From Bemisia tabaci (taxonomy: Eukaryota; Arthropoda; Insecta; Hemiptera; Aleyrodidae), in the NCBI RefSeq assembly GCF_918797505.1, contig NC_092795.1, forward strand, positions 60,300,916 through 60,364,915: DNA of 64,000 nucleotides. The letters run 5' to 3'. Within the stretch, counting starts at the first letter, position 1; each line of letters opens with the position of its first letter. Positions 35,567-45,752 of the stretch are shown piece by piece. The position numbers and the translations under genes are program-made. The notes below the pieces were generated by a model, which was not told the origin of the DNA, searched no databases, and saw only the letters and a program-made list of their open reading frames with translations.

Positions 35567-36089
35567 TCGAATGGCCTTTTAAAGGAAAAAGATGCATGCC
35601 TTGAGGTTGATAATATTTTTGGAAGCCTCGAGTTTTGATTGAAACGAGGTTTGAAGAAACCTCATGATGAGAGAAACCTCTTTCAAGATTTACGGTTTGA
35701 TCGCAAATTTGATTTTAGTGCTACGTAGCAATGCAAGGTTAACATTTTTAGCACTCATAAAGGCATGAGATGGCTAAAATTTGAAAAAAGCGCGACTCTA
35801 CTTGAGATGGCACAAATTTACGCAATATATTGTATTTTTTGAAGGGGGAAAAAAACGAACAGTTGTTACTGAAATTTTTCTGTTTGTGATTTTTTTCATT
35901 CATTGGAATATTTTCACAGAAAATTTCAAGAAGATATTTTGGATGGAATCCTCACAAAAAGGATGCGTAATCATATGACAACATGGGGGACTTTGATACG
36001 TTGCAATGGAAATACACATTTCCTGCCCTACATTATCATCATAATATTGTCAGGAGCGTAGGTACAGCGGTCTCAAGGGGTACCTCCCC

Positions 36090-36111
36090 CCCTCTCTCTC
36101 TCTCAAAAAAA

Positions 36112-36142
<31 letters not shown>
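36090..36142. repeat. (TC)n followed by (A)n simple repeat
   Basis: CCCCCCTCTCTCTCTCTC followed by about 35 mostly-A bases. Low complexity. Confidence 0.9.
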
Positions 36143-36144
<2 letters not shown>

Positions 36145-37189
36145 GATGTCCTCCACCTCGGATAGATGTGGCTTATTCATCTACTCAATACCACTTGACT
36201 TCTACAAAAGGTATAAGTAAATAGTCCCTCTTCTTCCTCTAGAGAATTTGTCTAGAAACGTCCCGACTATGGATCTTGTTGAAAGGTATGAACTACATTC
36301 ACCATCAGAAAAGAACCATGAATAGACAATAGTAGACCGCTTAGGATTAGCTTTCCTTTCAAACATGCAGTATAAATCGAGTGAACGAAGTAATCGCGAG
36401 GAAAGCGATTTGCACTGCTGAGTTGTGCGATGTTTTTCTGCTCACGAGTGAATTTCCATCGGAGTGAGTTGATGATTAATACTAATAATATGAAAAAGCT
36501 TACTCCTTTAGTGGTCGGCATTGGAATAGCCTTTAAGCAGGAACGGCTAGAGGGGAAAAATCTGAAGGAAAAAAAACCCGGCTAATCTCGCGATCTAACT
36601 ACTCCTGGTGGACTAATGTCACGGCGCAACATGGCATGACGACCGAATGTGCATCGAACGATTCCAACGGTTTATGGATTCAAATTAGACGTTTCGAAAA
36701 TGCACCTTGCGCGTCCGTGTCGTAAAGGTACCCCGTTATAACCCCCCGCCTATCCCCCTTCAACGCCCCCACAATTCTTGCAAGCTGAGTGGGTAAGCTC
36801 CGCGGTTGTCAATGCGTATGAAATAAAGAAGAAAAAATCAGACTCGAAAGAAGTGTGTATTTACCTGAAGAAGAAAAAGAGGTGAAATCTGGAATGTAGG
36901 CGGTTCTACAAAAAATCTAAGCACACGACGGAACCGTAAACGAGGCTGTCGGTAAAATAAAAATGTTTAGAAAACTCCAAACAAAATGAGAAAAATTTGC
37001 GATATTTTTTCTCCGTTAATTCTTAAAATGGAAACTAAATTCTCACAGAGTTACTTACTTGGATATATGATTACAAGGGTGATTTTTCCCATCAAAACTG
37101 CAATTCGGCAAAAATTGATTCGCATTTTTGTGAAAAGATACTGCCAAGCAATACTGTCAATGGAGAAGCAGCACAGAAGAGCGGCCCCT
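36143..37189. other. no recognisable feature
   Basis: AT-rich. A GAAGAAG-rich stretch near 36830..36890 looks like a splice site locally but has no credible exon attached. Confidence 0.4.
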
Positions 37190-37567
37190 TGAAATAATAC
37201 TTCAATGAAGATTGTCGCCGCATAAAAAAACGCCTTCATTGGGAAAACTTACTTCCTAGCGTGGCCTCGGAGGCCGAATAGTTGCATCATTTGAAAATCA
37301 AGAGCGATTATTGCGGCTCCTTCAGATAGTGCTTTAATGAAGATTGTCGACGCATAAGAAACGCCTCCATTTAGAAATTATACTTCCTAGCGTGGCCTCG
37401 GAGGCCGAATAGTTGCATCATTTGAAAATCAAGAGCGATTATTGCGGCTCCTTTAGATAGTACTTTAATGAAGATTGTCGACGCATAAGAAACGCCTTCA
37501 TTGGGAAAACATACTTCCTAGCGTGGCCTCGGAGGCCGAATAGTCGCATCATTTGAAAATCAACTCA
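37190..37567. repeat. 132-bp tandem array, 2.9 copies
   Basis: ATGAAGATTGTCG recurs at 37205, 37337 and 37468. Each unit contains TACTTCCTAGCGTGGCCTCG then GAGGCCGAATAGT, where GGCCTCGGAGGCC is a perfect 6-bp-arm hairpin, then GCATCATTTGAAAATCAA. Units 2 and 3 are nearly identical. Confidence 0.85.
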
Positions 37568-37945
37568 ACAGAGTAGCAGCACAAAAGAGCGAATAGATAA
37601 TACTTTCAATCAAAGGAATCGAAATCAAGTTTTTCCTCCCCGATTTTTCCGGATTCCGGTCATTCGCGCGATGTGGCAACCTCGGTTTCCGGTCGCGATC
37701 CGCGCGTTCCCCAAATGGCGCCCGGCATCGGCGCCGGAACGAATCCGAATCGAATAAAAGCGGCACAGGGCGACGGTAAAAAATTAAACTTGAATTAACT
37801 TGGAGGCCATTTTGAGCGGCGGAACGGAACATCTGCCAGCCCCGCGCGCGCATCTCAGACGACACGGGGCCGGAGCCCGAGTCGGGACAACTTGCAGCGG
37901 CTCAAATTGAAATATGCCCGCGAACCGGTGGAAAAATCGCGTGAC
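37568..37945. other. GC-rich block, no exon
   Basis: CpG-rich DNA (GCGCCCGGCATCGGCGCCGG) with TTAAACTTGAATTAACTTGG in the middle. Similar GC-rich blocks containing TTAATTAA-type motifs occur at 44.8-45.1, 47.6-47.9 and 53.7 kb. A regulatory role is possible but unproved. Confidence 0.35.
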
Positions 37946-37968
37946 GCCCCCCCCCCCCCCCCCCCCGT
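37946..37968. repeat. poly-C run
   Basis: About 18 consecutive C residues; a likely sequencing and assembly length-uncertainty point. Confidence 0.9.
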
Positions 37969-38261
37969 TCCACCGATCCGAGCGTTCGCAGATTGAATAT
38001 TACTAATCCCCCGAATCGATAGGAAATACTTTAGGTTGTCGCGGATGAAAAACTTGTTTGCTCCTCCTCCTCCGTTACCGCCGGGAGGGGGGGGGGGAGG
38101 GGGAAGGGGAGGTAAAATGGGTCAAACACTGCAACTTTATTCAATCCGCGTATCCTAGACAAACTTTGTGCCTTCTACGATTCGATCAAAGGAGGGAGAC
38201 GTTTCTAGGAGCCGAGGTTTCGCTCTCGTCGATATGGACTAATCGTTGTCTATGAATCAGG

Positions 38262-38429
38262 TTCTGCGGCAGTGGCGTGACGTGCTTTGCGATGTATCGA
38301 TTGATCTGCCGTTTAAACCTATGGAAAAAGATCGATATACAGGGACACCTTAATAATCGATCCTTCACCGAACCTTCAAATGGAGAAATATCGATAATCG
38401 ATCATTCACGCCACGCCACTGTTCTGCGG
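38262..38429 (+). mobile_element. hAT-type MITE with perfect 8-bp target duplication
   Basis: The element is 38270..38421, starting CAGTGGCGTGACGTGCTTTG and ending CACGCCACGCCACTG. TTCTGCGG is directly repeated at 38262..38269 and 38422..38429. CAG-starting TIRs with an 8-bp duplication are the signature of hAT transposons. It contains TCGATTGATCTGCC and GAAATATCGATAATCGATCA. 152 bp, no ORF. Confidence 0.9.
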
Positions 38430-38574
38430 AGATTCGCAAGGTGGAATCTGAAATTATGCCCGAAGCAGGGAAAGTTTTAGAGCTCCCACGTCATACATGG
38501 TTGAAAGATTCCGTGCTTTATGGTTACTTTCGGTTATTTTTTCTTCGGTCAGATCAACTAAAAGGAATTAGTTG

Positions 38575-38800
38575 ATCGACAGAATTTGGTTAAATCGACC
38601 GAAACTGCAGGGAGCCGTCCGTAAATAACGTAACGCACTTTTTGATCCCTCCCCTCCTTGTAACGTTTTTGTAACGTACGTCCCCATCCTTTAACGAGGA
38701 AAAAAAATGGCGTAATGCTCTCTTCCCCCCCCCCTCCGCCCTAGATTTTTATGTAATTTAGGGACGGCCACTAGGTTACTCTGAAACGTCTTGGCATGTA
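38575..38800. repeat. interspersed repeat R2, copy 3 (interrupted by family P)
   Basis: TTGGTTAAATCGACCGAAAC precedes and TAGGTTACTCTGAAACGTC follows a 161-bp element. In the 3.2-kb and 11.2-kb copies these are contiguous. Confidence 0.65.
38610..38770. mobile_element. family-P MITE nested in R2
   Basis: GGGAGCCGTCCGTAAATAAC and GTAACGCAC at the left, TTATGTAATTTAGGGACGGCC at the right, with C-rich and GTAACG-rich interior. 161 bp. The short target duplication could not be resolved. Confidence 0.7.
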
Positions 38801-39104
38801 AAAAAAGTCCTGCCAAACGAATATAATAGATGAAACCATGAGTTTATTTGATTTTTGATACAGTAATTTTTCGAGTGCAACTAAGCGAACATCTCGTAAT
38901 ATATACCTGGTGTATCGTGAATTCAACCGTGCAGTATGCTGTTAATGACCTTACTACTTTTATAATCAATGTAAGATACGGTAAAATTGAACATATCTTT
39001 TCCAGTGAAGTACATGCTCAGCTCACTTCTTACTTTAATTAGCCCGTAATTAAACAATTCATCACCTCAAGAACGGCACCTAGAATACAAGGTATTCAAC
39101 TTAC
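38801..39104 (-). other. putative intron DNA downstream of the exon
   Basis: AT-rich sequence following the donor site of the 39105..39246 exon on the minus strand. No further exon was recognised to the left with confidence. Confidence 0.4.
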
Positions 39105-39246
39105 CTATCTTCGATGATGAACTTGTCTCCTTTCGACTCTATGCAAAGACCTTTCGTGTCGAACATGGACCCGTTGATGACGATATGATGCGGCACTTGC
39201 GACTGAAACCATCGACCAGACCAGTGGCTTTTGAACGGACAGGCTC
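39105..39246 (-). CDS. internal exon of a secreted/membrane protein, DUF7044-like domain
   Basis: A 142-bp exon bounded on the minus strand by acceptor ATTGTTTCAG and donor AG/GTAAGT. Open in one frame, it gives 46 complete codons, with two bases joining the previous exon (phase 1) and two the next (phase 2). The peptide begins ACPFKSHWSGRWFQSQV and continues with HHIVINGS, a KGLCIES motif and GDKFIIED. The order C-x-F-x(3)-W-x-G-x-W-F-Q-S, then K-G-x-C, then G-D-K-F is what I remember of the DUF7044 domain in arthropod secreted or type-I membrane proteins of unknown function. The two cysteines probably form disulfides. The rest of the gene must lie in other exons. Family assignment is from memory and unsearched; that this is a real exon is well supported by splice sites, frame and composition. 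Confidence 0.8.
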
Positions 39247-39689
39247 CTGAAACAATCACACAAAACGGTTTTTGTTAGAATGGAATTGCATGTTTGAGAA
39301 TCGGCGCTGTCTCCTGTCAATTTTTAAACACGAAAAAAAATTGTCGAACAAGTTGGTTTTAAAATTGCCCTCCGATAGTAATGTGATCATCAATGGAGAA
39401 ACCTAAAATAATGAATTCTGTACATACAAATTGAAACACTGTATTCTTGAATAGGACACGAATATACCTCTAAAGAATAGGTATCACTTCGAAGGTGATT
39501 TGCTTTGCTTTCTTTATGAATGGAAATTTGGTAAAAGTAAAGCTCCTGACAAACGGGTTAAATTAGGTTAAACAGTTTACTTTCTTTCTCTCTCTCTCCG
39601 GCTGTGTTTGCATTTGAATCAAAGTCTTTGAAGAAAGTACTTAGCAGCAGCACAAGTTTCTTTATTTCAAATCAAATAAGGTTTTTTCT
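39247..39689. other. putative intron DNA upstream of the exon
   Basis: AT-rich, with a short (CT)n run at 39586..39600. No feature recognised. Confidence 0.4.
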
Positions 39690-39995
39690 TTTTTTTACAA
39701 TTCAAGAAAAGCTAAATTTGTCATCTAGGCACACTTACAATTCATTAAGACAATATTTTCCAGAATTCGGTCTTAGAAGATTTTGTCCCAAGTGGATTAC
39801 TTCTACCGACATTAGTTTTCTCCTTTTTATTCTTTTTTTTTAAATTCAAAGAAATCTAAATTTGTCATCTAGGCACACTTACAATTCAAATAGAAACTAT
39901 GTTTTCAAGAGTTCGTTCTTAGAAGATTACGTCCCAAGTGGATAATTTCCCCCGTCATCAGTTTTCTCCTAATTATTCTCGTTTTTTTTTTTTTT
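39690..39995. repeat. 144-bp direct duplication
   Basis: CTAAATTTGTCATCTAGGCA then CACTTACAATTCA starts at 39712 and again at 39856. CTTAGAAGATT, GTCCCAAGTGGAT and AGTTTTCTCCT follow in both units. Units end in poly-T tracts, the second in a run of about 18 T. Confidence 0.85.
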
Positions 39996-40725
39996 TTTTC
40001 ACACGAGGCAATGGCTCCTAACCAAATGACACTCGTCTGGTTCGTAAACCACGTCTGAACACACACTTTCCTCGCAGAGAGGAGAGACTGTAATTTAAAC
40101 GCCGTAGCATGAAAAAATATTTGGCAATACCAAAAATAGAATAACAGAAGAAGGCAGAGTGAAGTAATCGGCGATGGGAAGAATTTGTCCCGAGTCAGAA
40201 GTAATTGGCTCGGTGACAGCTGCTTCTAATTGGACGACGACGTCGCGACGTTGAGTGGGCCACGATGGGACGAGGCGCTAAGGGGCGCGAACGGCCAACG
40301 GGTGTCGTTTTCGTTTTCGGTTAACGTCGAGCACATGGCATCTGTTGCCATCTGTCGGCCACTCCCAAAAACACAACTCGAATTAACTGACTAACGGCTG
40401 ACGTGACGAGGAACGCACTGATTTGTCATCGAATTATCGCCGTTTTATTTTCGGACGCTAATGAGCCGAGTGCTTATCGGCACCCACGAGGAATTTGATG
40501 GAAAACATGTTCTGCAGAAGCTTAGGGATCCAAATGGGAACTAACTGGATTGAGGGTAACAGATAGGAACCTAGTTTTTCTTCTTCTTCCTCTTCTTTTT
40601 TTTTAAGCAAATAAAGGGTGTGCTTGTTATTTGCTTTTAAGAAAACCACGAGCACTGACATGCAGCTGGTTTCTATTTCTGAAATGATTTCGTCGATAAA
40701 AAATCAGTGAAGGCACCAATTCGTC
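39996..40725. other. no recognisable feature
   Basis: GC-richer at 40190..40400, otherwise AT-rich. No exon recognised. Confidence 0.4.
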
Positions 40726-40952
40726 CACTGGAAAAAAAAACATTGGATCTAGAGTCCAGACTCTTAAAAACATCGACAAGAAAAAATACTCTTGATTCAA
40801 TCAGAATCTAGCTTAAATCAAGAACCAAGCCTCTTAATTTGAGCGGATTTCCTTTTGATTTAAGCTTAAATCTGATTGAATCAAGAGTCCTTTTTCTTGT
40901 CAATGTTTTCAAGAGTCTGGACTCTAGATCCAATGCGTTTTTTTTTCCAGTG
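40726..40952. mobile_element. family-A foldback MITE, copy 5
   Basis: CACTGG...CCAGTG with TC repeated on both flanks (TTCGTC / TCGTTT). One of the best preserved copies, 227 bp. Confidence 0.85.
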
Positions 40953-41107
40953 TCGTTTCCGCACAAAAAAACGTCTCAGCTGGAAAATTTCCACTCCAAA
41001 ATTGAATTTTAGCTGGAAAATTGTTAAGTTTTTTCAATTGAATGTGTCACAAAGTTTTCTACTGACTGTGCCCAAAAATCATTACAATTCTGGACAAAAA
41101 TTGCATG

Positions 41108-41166
41108 TTGGGGGAATCCCCAACGGGGGGTCAAACCGTGAGGCGGTTCAAGGGCGTACCCCCTAC
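41108..41166. mobile_element. Helitron-like hairpin block (candidate)
   Basis: TTGGGGGAATCCCCAACGGG then GGGTCAAACCGTGAGGCGG and GGGCGTACCCCCTAC: two GC-rich hairpins followed by a run ending CCCCCTAC, similar in layout to 7213 and 45632. The CTRR end is not intact. Confidence 0.3.
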
Positions 41167-41332
41167 ACAAGAGACACACAAGAAAGCGTTACACAAGAGA
41201 ATTGGTGGATGGTTCCGATCTGATAATGATCGGAAATGTAACAGCAATAAGCAGCAATCGAGAAATCACATTAGACAACGCGTGAGGTATAACTTCGGTG
41301 AGATGCGGCTCTCCTCTCTCGATGCAAACTTG

Positions 41333-41452
41333 CAGGTCGATTGTTGAACCGTAACGATTCGTTATCGAATGAGTTTGATCGATAGCTCCCTATCTTCACA
41401 ATGCTATACATCGATCGAGGTCATTCGATATCGATGTTCAACAATCGACCCG
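41333..41452. mobile_element. family-F foldback MITE
   Basis: CAGGTCGATTGTTGAAC at the left and GTTCAACAATCGACCCGC at the right, with CGAATGAGTTTGATCGAT / ATCGATCGAGGTCATTCG inside. About 120 bp. Related elements are at 50608 and 3658. Confidence 0.75.
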
Positions 41453-41546
41453 CTGCTGAGCTGCGATTGAGAGGGCTAGCACCTCCATGTCGGAACGACC
41501 GATGGAAAACAAATCCACATTCCAAATAATCTGATCTCTGTCCACT

Positions 41547-41717
41547 TAATTTTTCAGTGGTGAAGTGCGAATAATCAACTATCGATACTCCCCATTAGAA
41601 GCTATGGTTAGGAATCGATTTTAAAGGTGTTAGTTACGAGTGTTCCTATGATCGATCTTTTTTCATGGGTTTAAACGGCAGCAGGATCGATTCATCGGAA
41701 AGCACGCTGTAATTTTT
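41547..41717 (-). mobile_element. hAT-type MITE with perfect 8-bp target duplication
   Basis: The element is 41555..41709 and begins CAGTGGTGAAGTGCGAATAA. It matches family hM in reverse (AGCTATGGTTAGGAATCGAT, GGTTTAAACGGCAGCAGGAT, AAAGCACGC). TAATTTTT is repeated exactly on both sides (41547..41554, 41710..41717). The right TIR is eroded to GCACGCTG. Confidence 0.85.
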
Positions 41718-42027
41718 CAAGCACTTTCCACACGCGCGTCTCCGCTGACCGGATCAGCGGAATAAATCTCCGACGGTATTTCTCGGAGCTCGCACGCTGC
41801 TTGTCCCGCTTTCCTCCTGCCCGACCTAATCCCCTCTTCTAACGTGCTACGAGCGGCGTTTTGCATACCATTTTTCCTGGATCCGTTACCCCCCTGCGTT
41901 CCGCCCGGATGTTCCTATCTGATTCGCTCAAGTGCTGCTTACAATCTGAATTTCCAACTCTTAACCTCCATTGATGCCGGTTTGTTGCTGGATTCCGGTA
42001 GACTCCCTTCAAACCCAGAATAGCGGT

Positions 42028-42215
42028 GTAAGGAAGCCATTTTTCTGATTGGATCTCGTATTTTTTAGGGGCCGTCGCCAAATTACGTAGCGCACTTTTT
42101 CCATAGGCGTACGTAGGCCAGTTGTAAGGAAGCCATTTTTTTCATGGATCTCATATTTTTTGGGGTCGCGGGTCGTCCTAAATTATGTAGCGCACTTTTT
42201 CCATAGGCGCACGTA
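42028..42215. repeat. 96-bp direct duplication with family-P-like ends
   Basis: GTAAGGAAGCCATTTTT starts at 42028 and 42124. Both units contain GGATCTC.TATTTTTT and TA(C/T)GTAGCGCACTTTTTCC then ATAGGCG(T/C)ACGTA. The motif GGGGCCGTCGCCAAATTACG resembles the left end of family P. Confidence 0.7.
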
Positions 42216-43275
42216 CTACGTGGGTCATTTTTCTAGGAAGGATCTGGAGGGTATTTCATAGCCCCCAGATCAGAGGGGGGTCCCGAGGCCTCCCCGGCAA
42301 ATTTTAGAAATTTTAAGTCTATTTGAACGCATTTTGAGGTTCAAAGATGTATTATTTTGCATCGATTTATGCAGAAAAACTTCGCGTTCTTTTACTCTTG
42401 GCACAAAATACCTCCGAATTGTTGCATTTAATACAACTGTACAATTTTCGAAGATGAGGGCAGATGATACCATTTTCAATTCTAGAGGGGCCAATCCCCT
42501 GCTCCCTCTACGTACGCCCATGACTTTTTCACCCTTTCAACGGCAGAAAACCTCATAAACCTTAATGAACCAAAGCACTAAAGGTACAACAAGGAACAAA
42601 CGGAATAAGAGAGGAAATGTTAAGCATATTTGTTTTCCAAGTTTCCCACTCGCAGAAAAGTAAATACCGGTACTGGTGACAGGGATTTCATTTGTAAGGT
42701 TCCGCAAGTTTTCTGTTACAATTGAAGCATACTGAAGGACAGTATAAATTGAACCTCAACGAACAATTTCATCGGAATAAATTTTACAAGTTGATTCTTG
42801 ACCCCTGAAATATATCAACTCCTTGTCTTCCCTCCTTTCACTGCCTCAATGGTAAACACCAATGAAAAGTGAACAGAACCAACTAAACTTTTGTGCTAAA
42901 GAAATGTATGCTCTGTAAGATTCCGCGAGCTGACATCCGAGTGCTCTGACGGAAACGAGGTCAAATGAATTATTCGACCCGCCGCTCATGAGATCTTGAG
43001 AATACAATGACAACATGTTTCACGGAAATTGCTACAGCAGAAGATTCACAAAATGTACATCTCCGACTCCATGCACGTATAATTCAATCGAAGTAAAAGC
43101 ATGATAACACATTCACCACCATTGATTCCAAAAGTCAATGCAGGAACGTACGACGCTTAAGTGTGTTTCATTTTTATCCTCGACAATCTTGATGGAAGAG
43201 CGAGGACGAGAAAAATAAAAACCAAATGAACCTCACATTTCTCTTTGACCTCCAAATCCATTGACCTTTGGATGC
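42216..43275. other. no recognisable feature
   Basis: The inverted motifs ATAGGCGTACGTAGG (42102) and CTACGTACGCCCATG (42509) may bound a ~420-bp element including the duplication, but arms longer than ~14 bp were not seen. The rest is AT-rich with no exon. Confidence 0.35.
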
Positions 43276-44060
43276 ACGAGCCGGGTCAATATAACCCGAG
43301 GTTTGCAAAATTCACGTGCCCTGCGGGTTGTGTGGGCCCAGTACCTGCGAGCTTTAGATATAGCTCTACAAATACAAACGAGTCCAAAGAAATTATTATT
43401 CATGCAAGTGAGTCGTGTTAAAATTTTGTTATTTCTACGGACACAGCCTAAAAAAAGACTAGGCATAAATTAAAACATAGGATAAAAATCGAGTGTCGGA
43501 GACTTTTTTTTGACAACTACCCCTAGAAATCCCTAGCCGAGTCAACTTGTCCCCACTATCTCCTTTGAGGAGGTAAGGGAGCGATCTACGCGAGCTTTAG
43601 ACATAGGTCTATAAATACATCCTAAAAATAGAATTAGACATGTAATTGAAATAATAAAATTGAAAAATCGAGTGTCAACACAGCCGAGGATAGAAAACAC
43701 GTAATCGGGCCGCGTTTTTAAACTTTCCTCCCGAGTCTGATCGACACCTCATAACTAGCTGCATTGAGCGGAGCATTACGAGTTCACGCCTCACGCCATC
43801 GCGCCTTCAATTTTGCAGACGCAACACGGACATCCATCAAGTACGAATAGTTGTATCTCTGCGCCGTCATCGGCGCACATCCATCCTATTGCTTTCATGT
43901 CTCTTATCGTATATTTTGTTCATTGCCGTTTTTCTTGTTTGTGGTGGTGCTTCAAGGGCCACGCAAACAACACAGCCGAAGATGAGAGAGACGCAATCGG
44001 GTCTCGCTTTTATTTTTCCTCCCGAATCGGATCAATACCTCACTAGGAACAAAGAACGGA
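43276..44060 (+). repeat. satellite R1, more than two monomers
   Basis: GGGTCAATATAACCCGAGG and CGAGCTTTAGATATAG open the block. A second GCGAGCTTTAGACATAGG lies at 43591. ACACAGCCGAGGATAG at 43679 recurs as ACACAGCCGAAGATGAG at 43971, a period of about 292 bp. It includes the uninterrupted GTGGTGCTTCAAGGGCC target that in copy 1 received a family-A MITE. Confidence 0.75.
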
Positions 44061-44388
44061 GATATATGTATAATCATATTCACTCAGTAAAGTCCAAGAT
44101 AAGTGACTGTGTTGTATTTACTTAAAAGAGAATTAACCATAATACGTGGATTTCCCTGAAAAAGTTTGTAAATAATTTCGAATGACTGAAAAATTCACAA
44201 AAATTCTCAGAAAGAATGAAGGATCGATCAGTCTCCTCATTAATCATAAAACATGAGAGGAGATCTGTGACGTACCAATTGGAGATACGCGTTTTTCAAT
44301 GCAGTGTGGCTGATTCTACTTCAAACCATCTGAAAATCATCGTTTCCCTCACGAAAGAACGTAAACATAACTCAATGTTGATGAATTG

Positions 44389-44525
44389 GATTACATTTTC
44401 AAATAAGGAACCACTATTTCTGGCCCATTTTAGAAACACATCCATGCCATTGATTTCCCTATGCAGATATGTGATTTTATGGGAGGACAAGAGATAGTGA
44501 TTCCTTCTTGCAAAATGTAATCAAT
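44389..44525. mobile_element. short relative of family N
   Basis: AATTGGATTACATTTTCAAA then TAAGGAACCACTATTTC is inverted at the right (GATAGTGATTCCTTCTTGCA then AAATGTAATCAATT). About 137 bp, half the length of normal N elements. Confidence 0.6.
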
Positions 44526-44689
44526 TCCTCCTCGCAAACTGCAAGATTGCCCACAGATTCTGCACATTTCTAACTAAAAATTTGACTAACTTTTCTGCTG
44601 CTCTCATACAAAGATTAGAAAAACTTTTGACGAAAATTGCATGATTATATTTTTGTAAGAAAAAGAAAAAAAAGGTTGAATGCCAATTT

Positions 44690-44735
44690 TGCAACCTTGG
44701 AATGGGGTTACGTTCCTTCTTGGGAGGAACGACGA
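44690..44735. repeat. family-C MITE right-end fragment
   Basis: GCAACCTTGGAATGGGGTTA then CGTTCCTTCTTGGGAGGAAC is a diverged C end with no partner. Confidence 0.4.
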
Positions 44736-45291
44736 ACTGTTTGAAAATCACGACTCTGGCCACGAACAATATCCGAAAATAAATCGAGACCAAAGCGAGA
44801 TTAGCGGCGACCTCAAAGGCGGCCGAAATTCGGTGGGAATCGATGGGCGGCCGAAAGTTGGCGGGGACTAAAAAGGTTTCTCGCGGCGTGACCGCATTCA
44901 ATTAAACTTATGGAGACTCCTGGGTCCCCGGCGGACGGATGAGCGGGTGTACCGCGGTGGATTTCTGACCGGAGTCGCCCCGCGCCGGCCAACATTGACT
45001 CGGGCCCCGTTGAATAATTCCAGTCCAGCGTTCGCCCTGTTTTTAATTAAGAAGTAACTTTGCAGTTTGCAGACGACACAACGCCCCCTCCTTCCCTCCC
45101 TCCCGCCCGCCGACCACCGCAGATGCACTTGTCTTGTTCCGCACTCCCCCCCCCCCCCCCCAACGGCCCTCCCAAGATCCGTCCGTCAGTCACTGAACTG
45201 ACCGCTGTTTTAAATTTTAAACAGTCTCCGCCAAAACGGTCCCTTTAAAACTCACCAACTCGGAGATTCTCGCGGCCATAATCTCGGGAGA
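44736..45291. other. GC-rich block, no exon
   Basis: Strongly GC-rich between 44800 and 45240, with C-runs at 45146..45161. It contains ATTCAATTAAACTTATGG and TTTTTAATTAAGAAG interspersed with CpG-rich DNA. Open frames are low-complexity. Confidence 0.4.
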
Positions 45292-45418
45292 TTTGGACGT
45301 ATTTCTATCAAATAGACCTATGTGCATTAAGACATGAGCCCTGAGATCCATAAGGATATGTGCATAACAGGGCTCACGTCATAATGCACATAGTTCTGTT
45401 TGATAGAAATACGTCCAT
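45292..45418. mobile_element. family-S foldback MITE, short form
   Basis: TTTGGACGTATTTCTATCAA then ATAGACCTATGTGCATTA and TGAGCCCTG is followed by the complementary arm CAGGGCTCACGTCATAATGC then ACATAGTTCTGTTTGATAG and AAATACGTCCA. Arms of about 52 bp with a 22-bp loop. 127 bp. Confidence 0.85.
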
Positions 45419-45631
45419 TTTATTCTCGTCTCTACCGTTTTTTTCGTCTTCTCGAATGAATGTTCTGCTCCGAAAACTGCACGACTAGCAAAAAATGAAA
45501 ATTCTGTACGACGACATGAAAGTTTTTTATGGGGTCGTACGTCTCCATACCCTCCCTACGCATTTTACGTTGAAAAATTAAGCACAGATCTCGTTGGAAT
45601 CTACAAATGGCCTTATCGAAAGTTTAAGCAC
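45419..45631. other. no recognisable feature
   Basis: AT-rich linker between two mobile elements. Confidence 0.4.
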
Positions 45632-45752
45632 GTTAATATCTTACTCTATAATATAAAATCTAAAGAGTGACGCGTAACGCATAAACGCTTGATGCGCGAA
45701 GCGCTTGGGGGGTCGGACCGCGAAGCGGTCAGGGGGCGCAGCCCCTCGTTAG
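45632..45752. mobile_element. Helitron/Helentron-like fragment (candidate)
   Basis: ACTCTATAATATAAAATCTA then AAGAGTGACGCG resembles the AT-rich start of Helentron-type elements (from memory). It is followed by hairpins GCGCGAAGCGC, GACCGCGAAGCGGTC and GGGGGCGCAGCCCC, then TCGTTAG. The 'gaagcgg...gcagccccc' layout is common near Helitron ends. No Rep/helicase is present. Confidence 0.4.

Noticed and set aside
36841..36960. Minus-strand donor-like CTTCAG/GTAAAT with a short open frame before it
   Set aside because: The frame is low-complexity (FLLQ-type) with no acceptor at a sensible distance.
37190..37567. Regular repeats considered as a CRISPR array
   Set aside because: The whole 132-bp unit is repeated with no unique spacers, and the host is eukaryotic.
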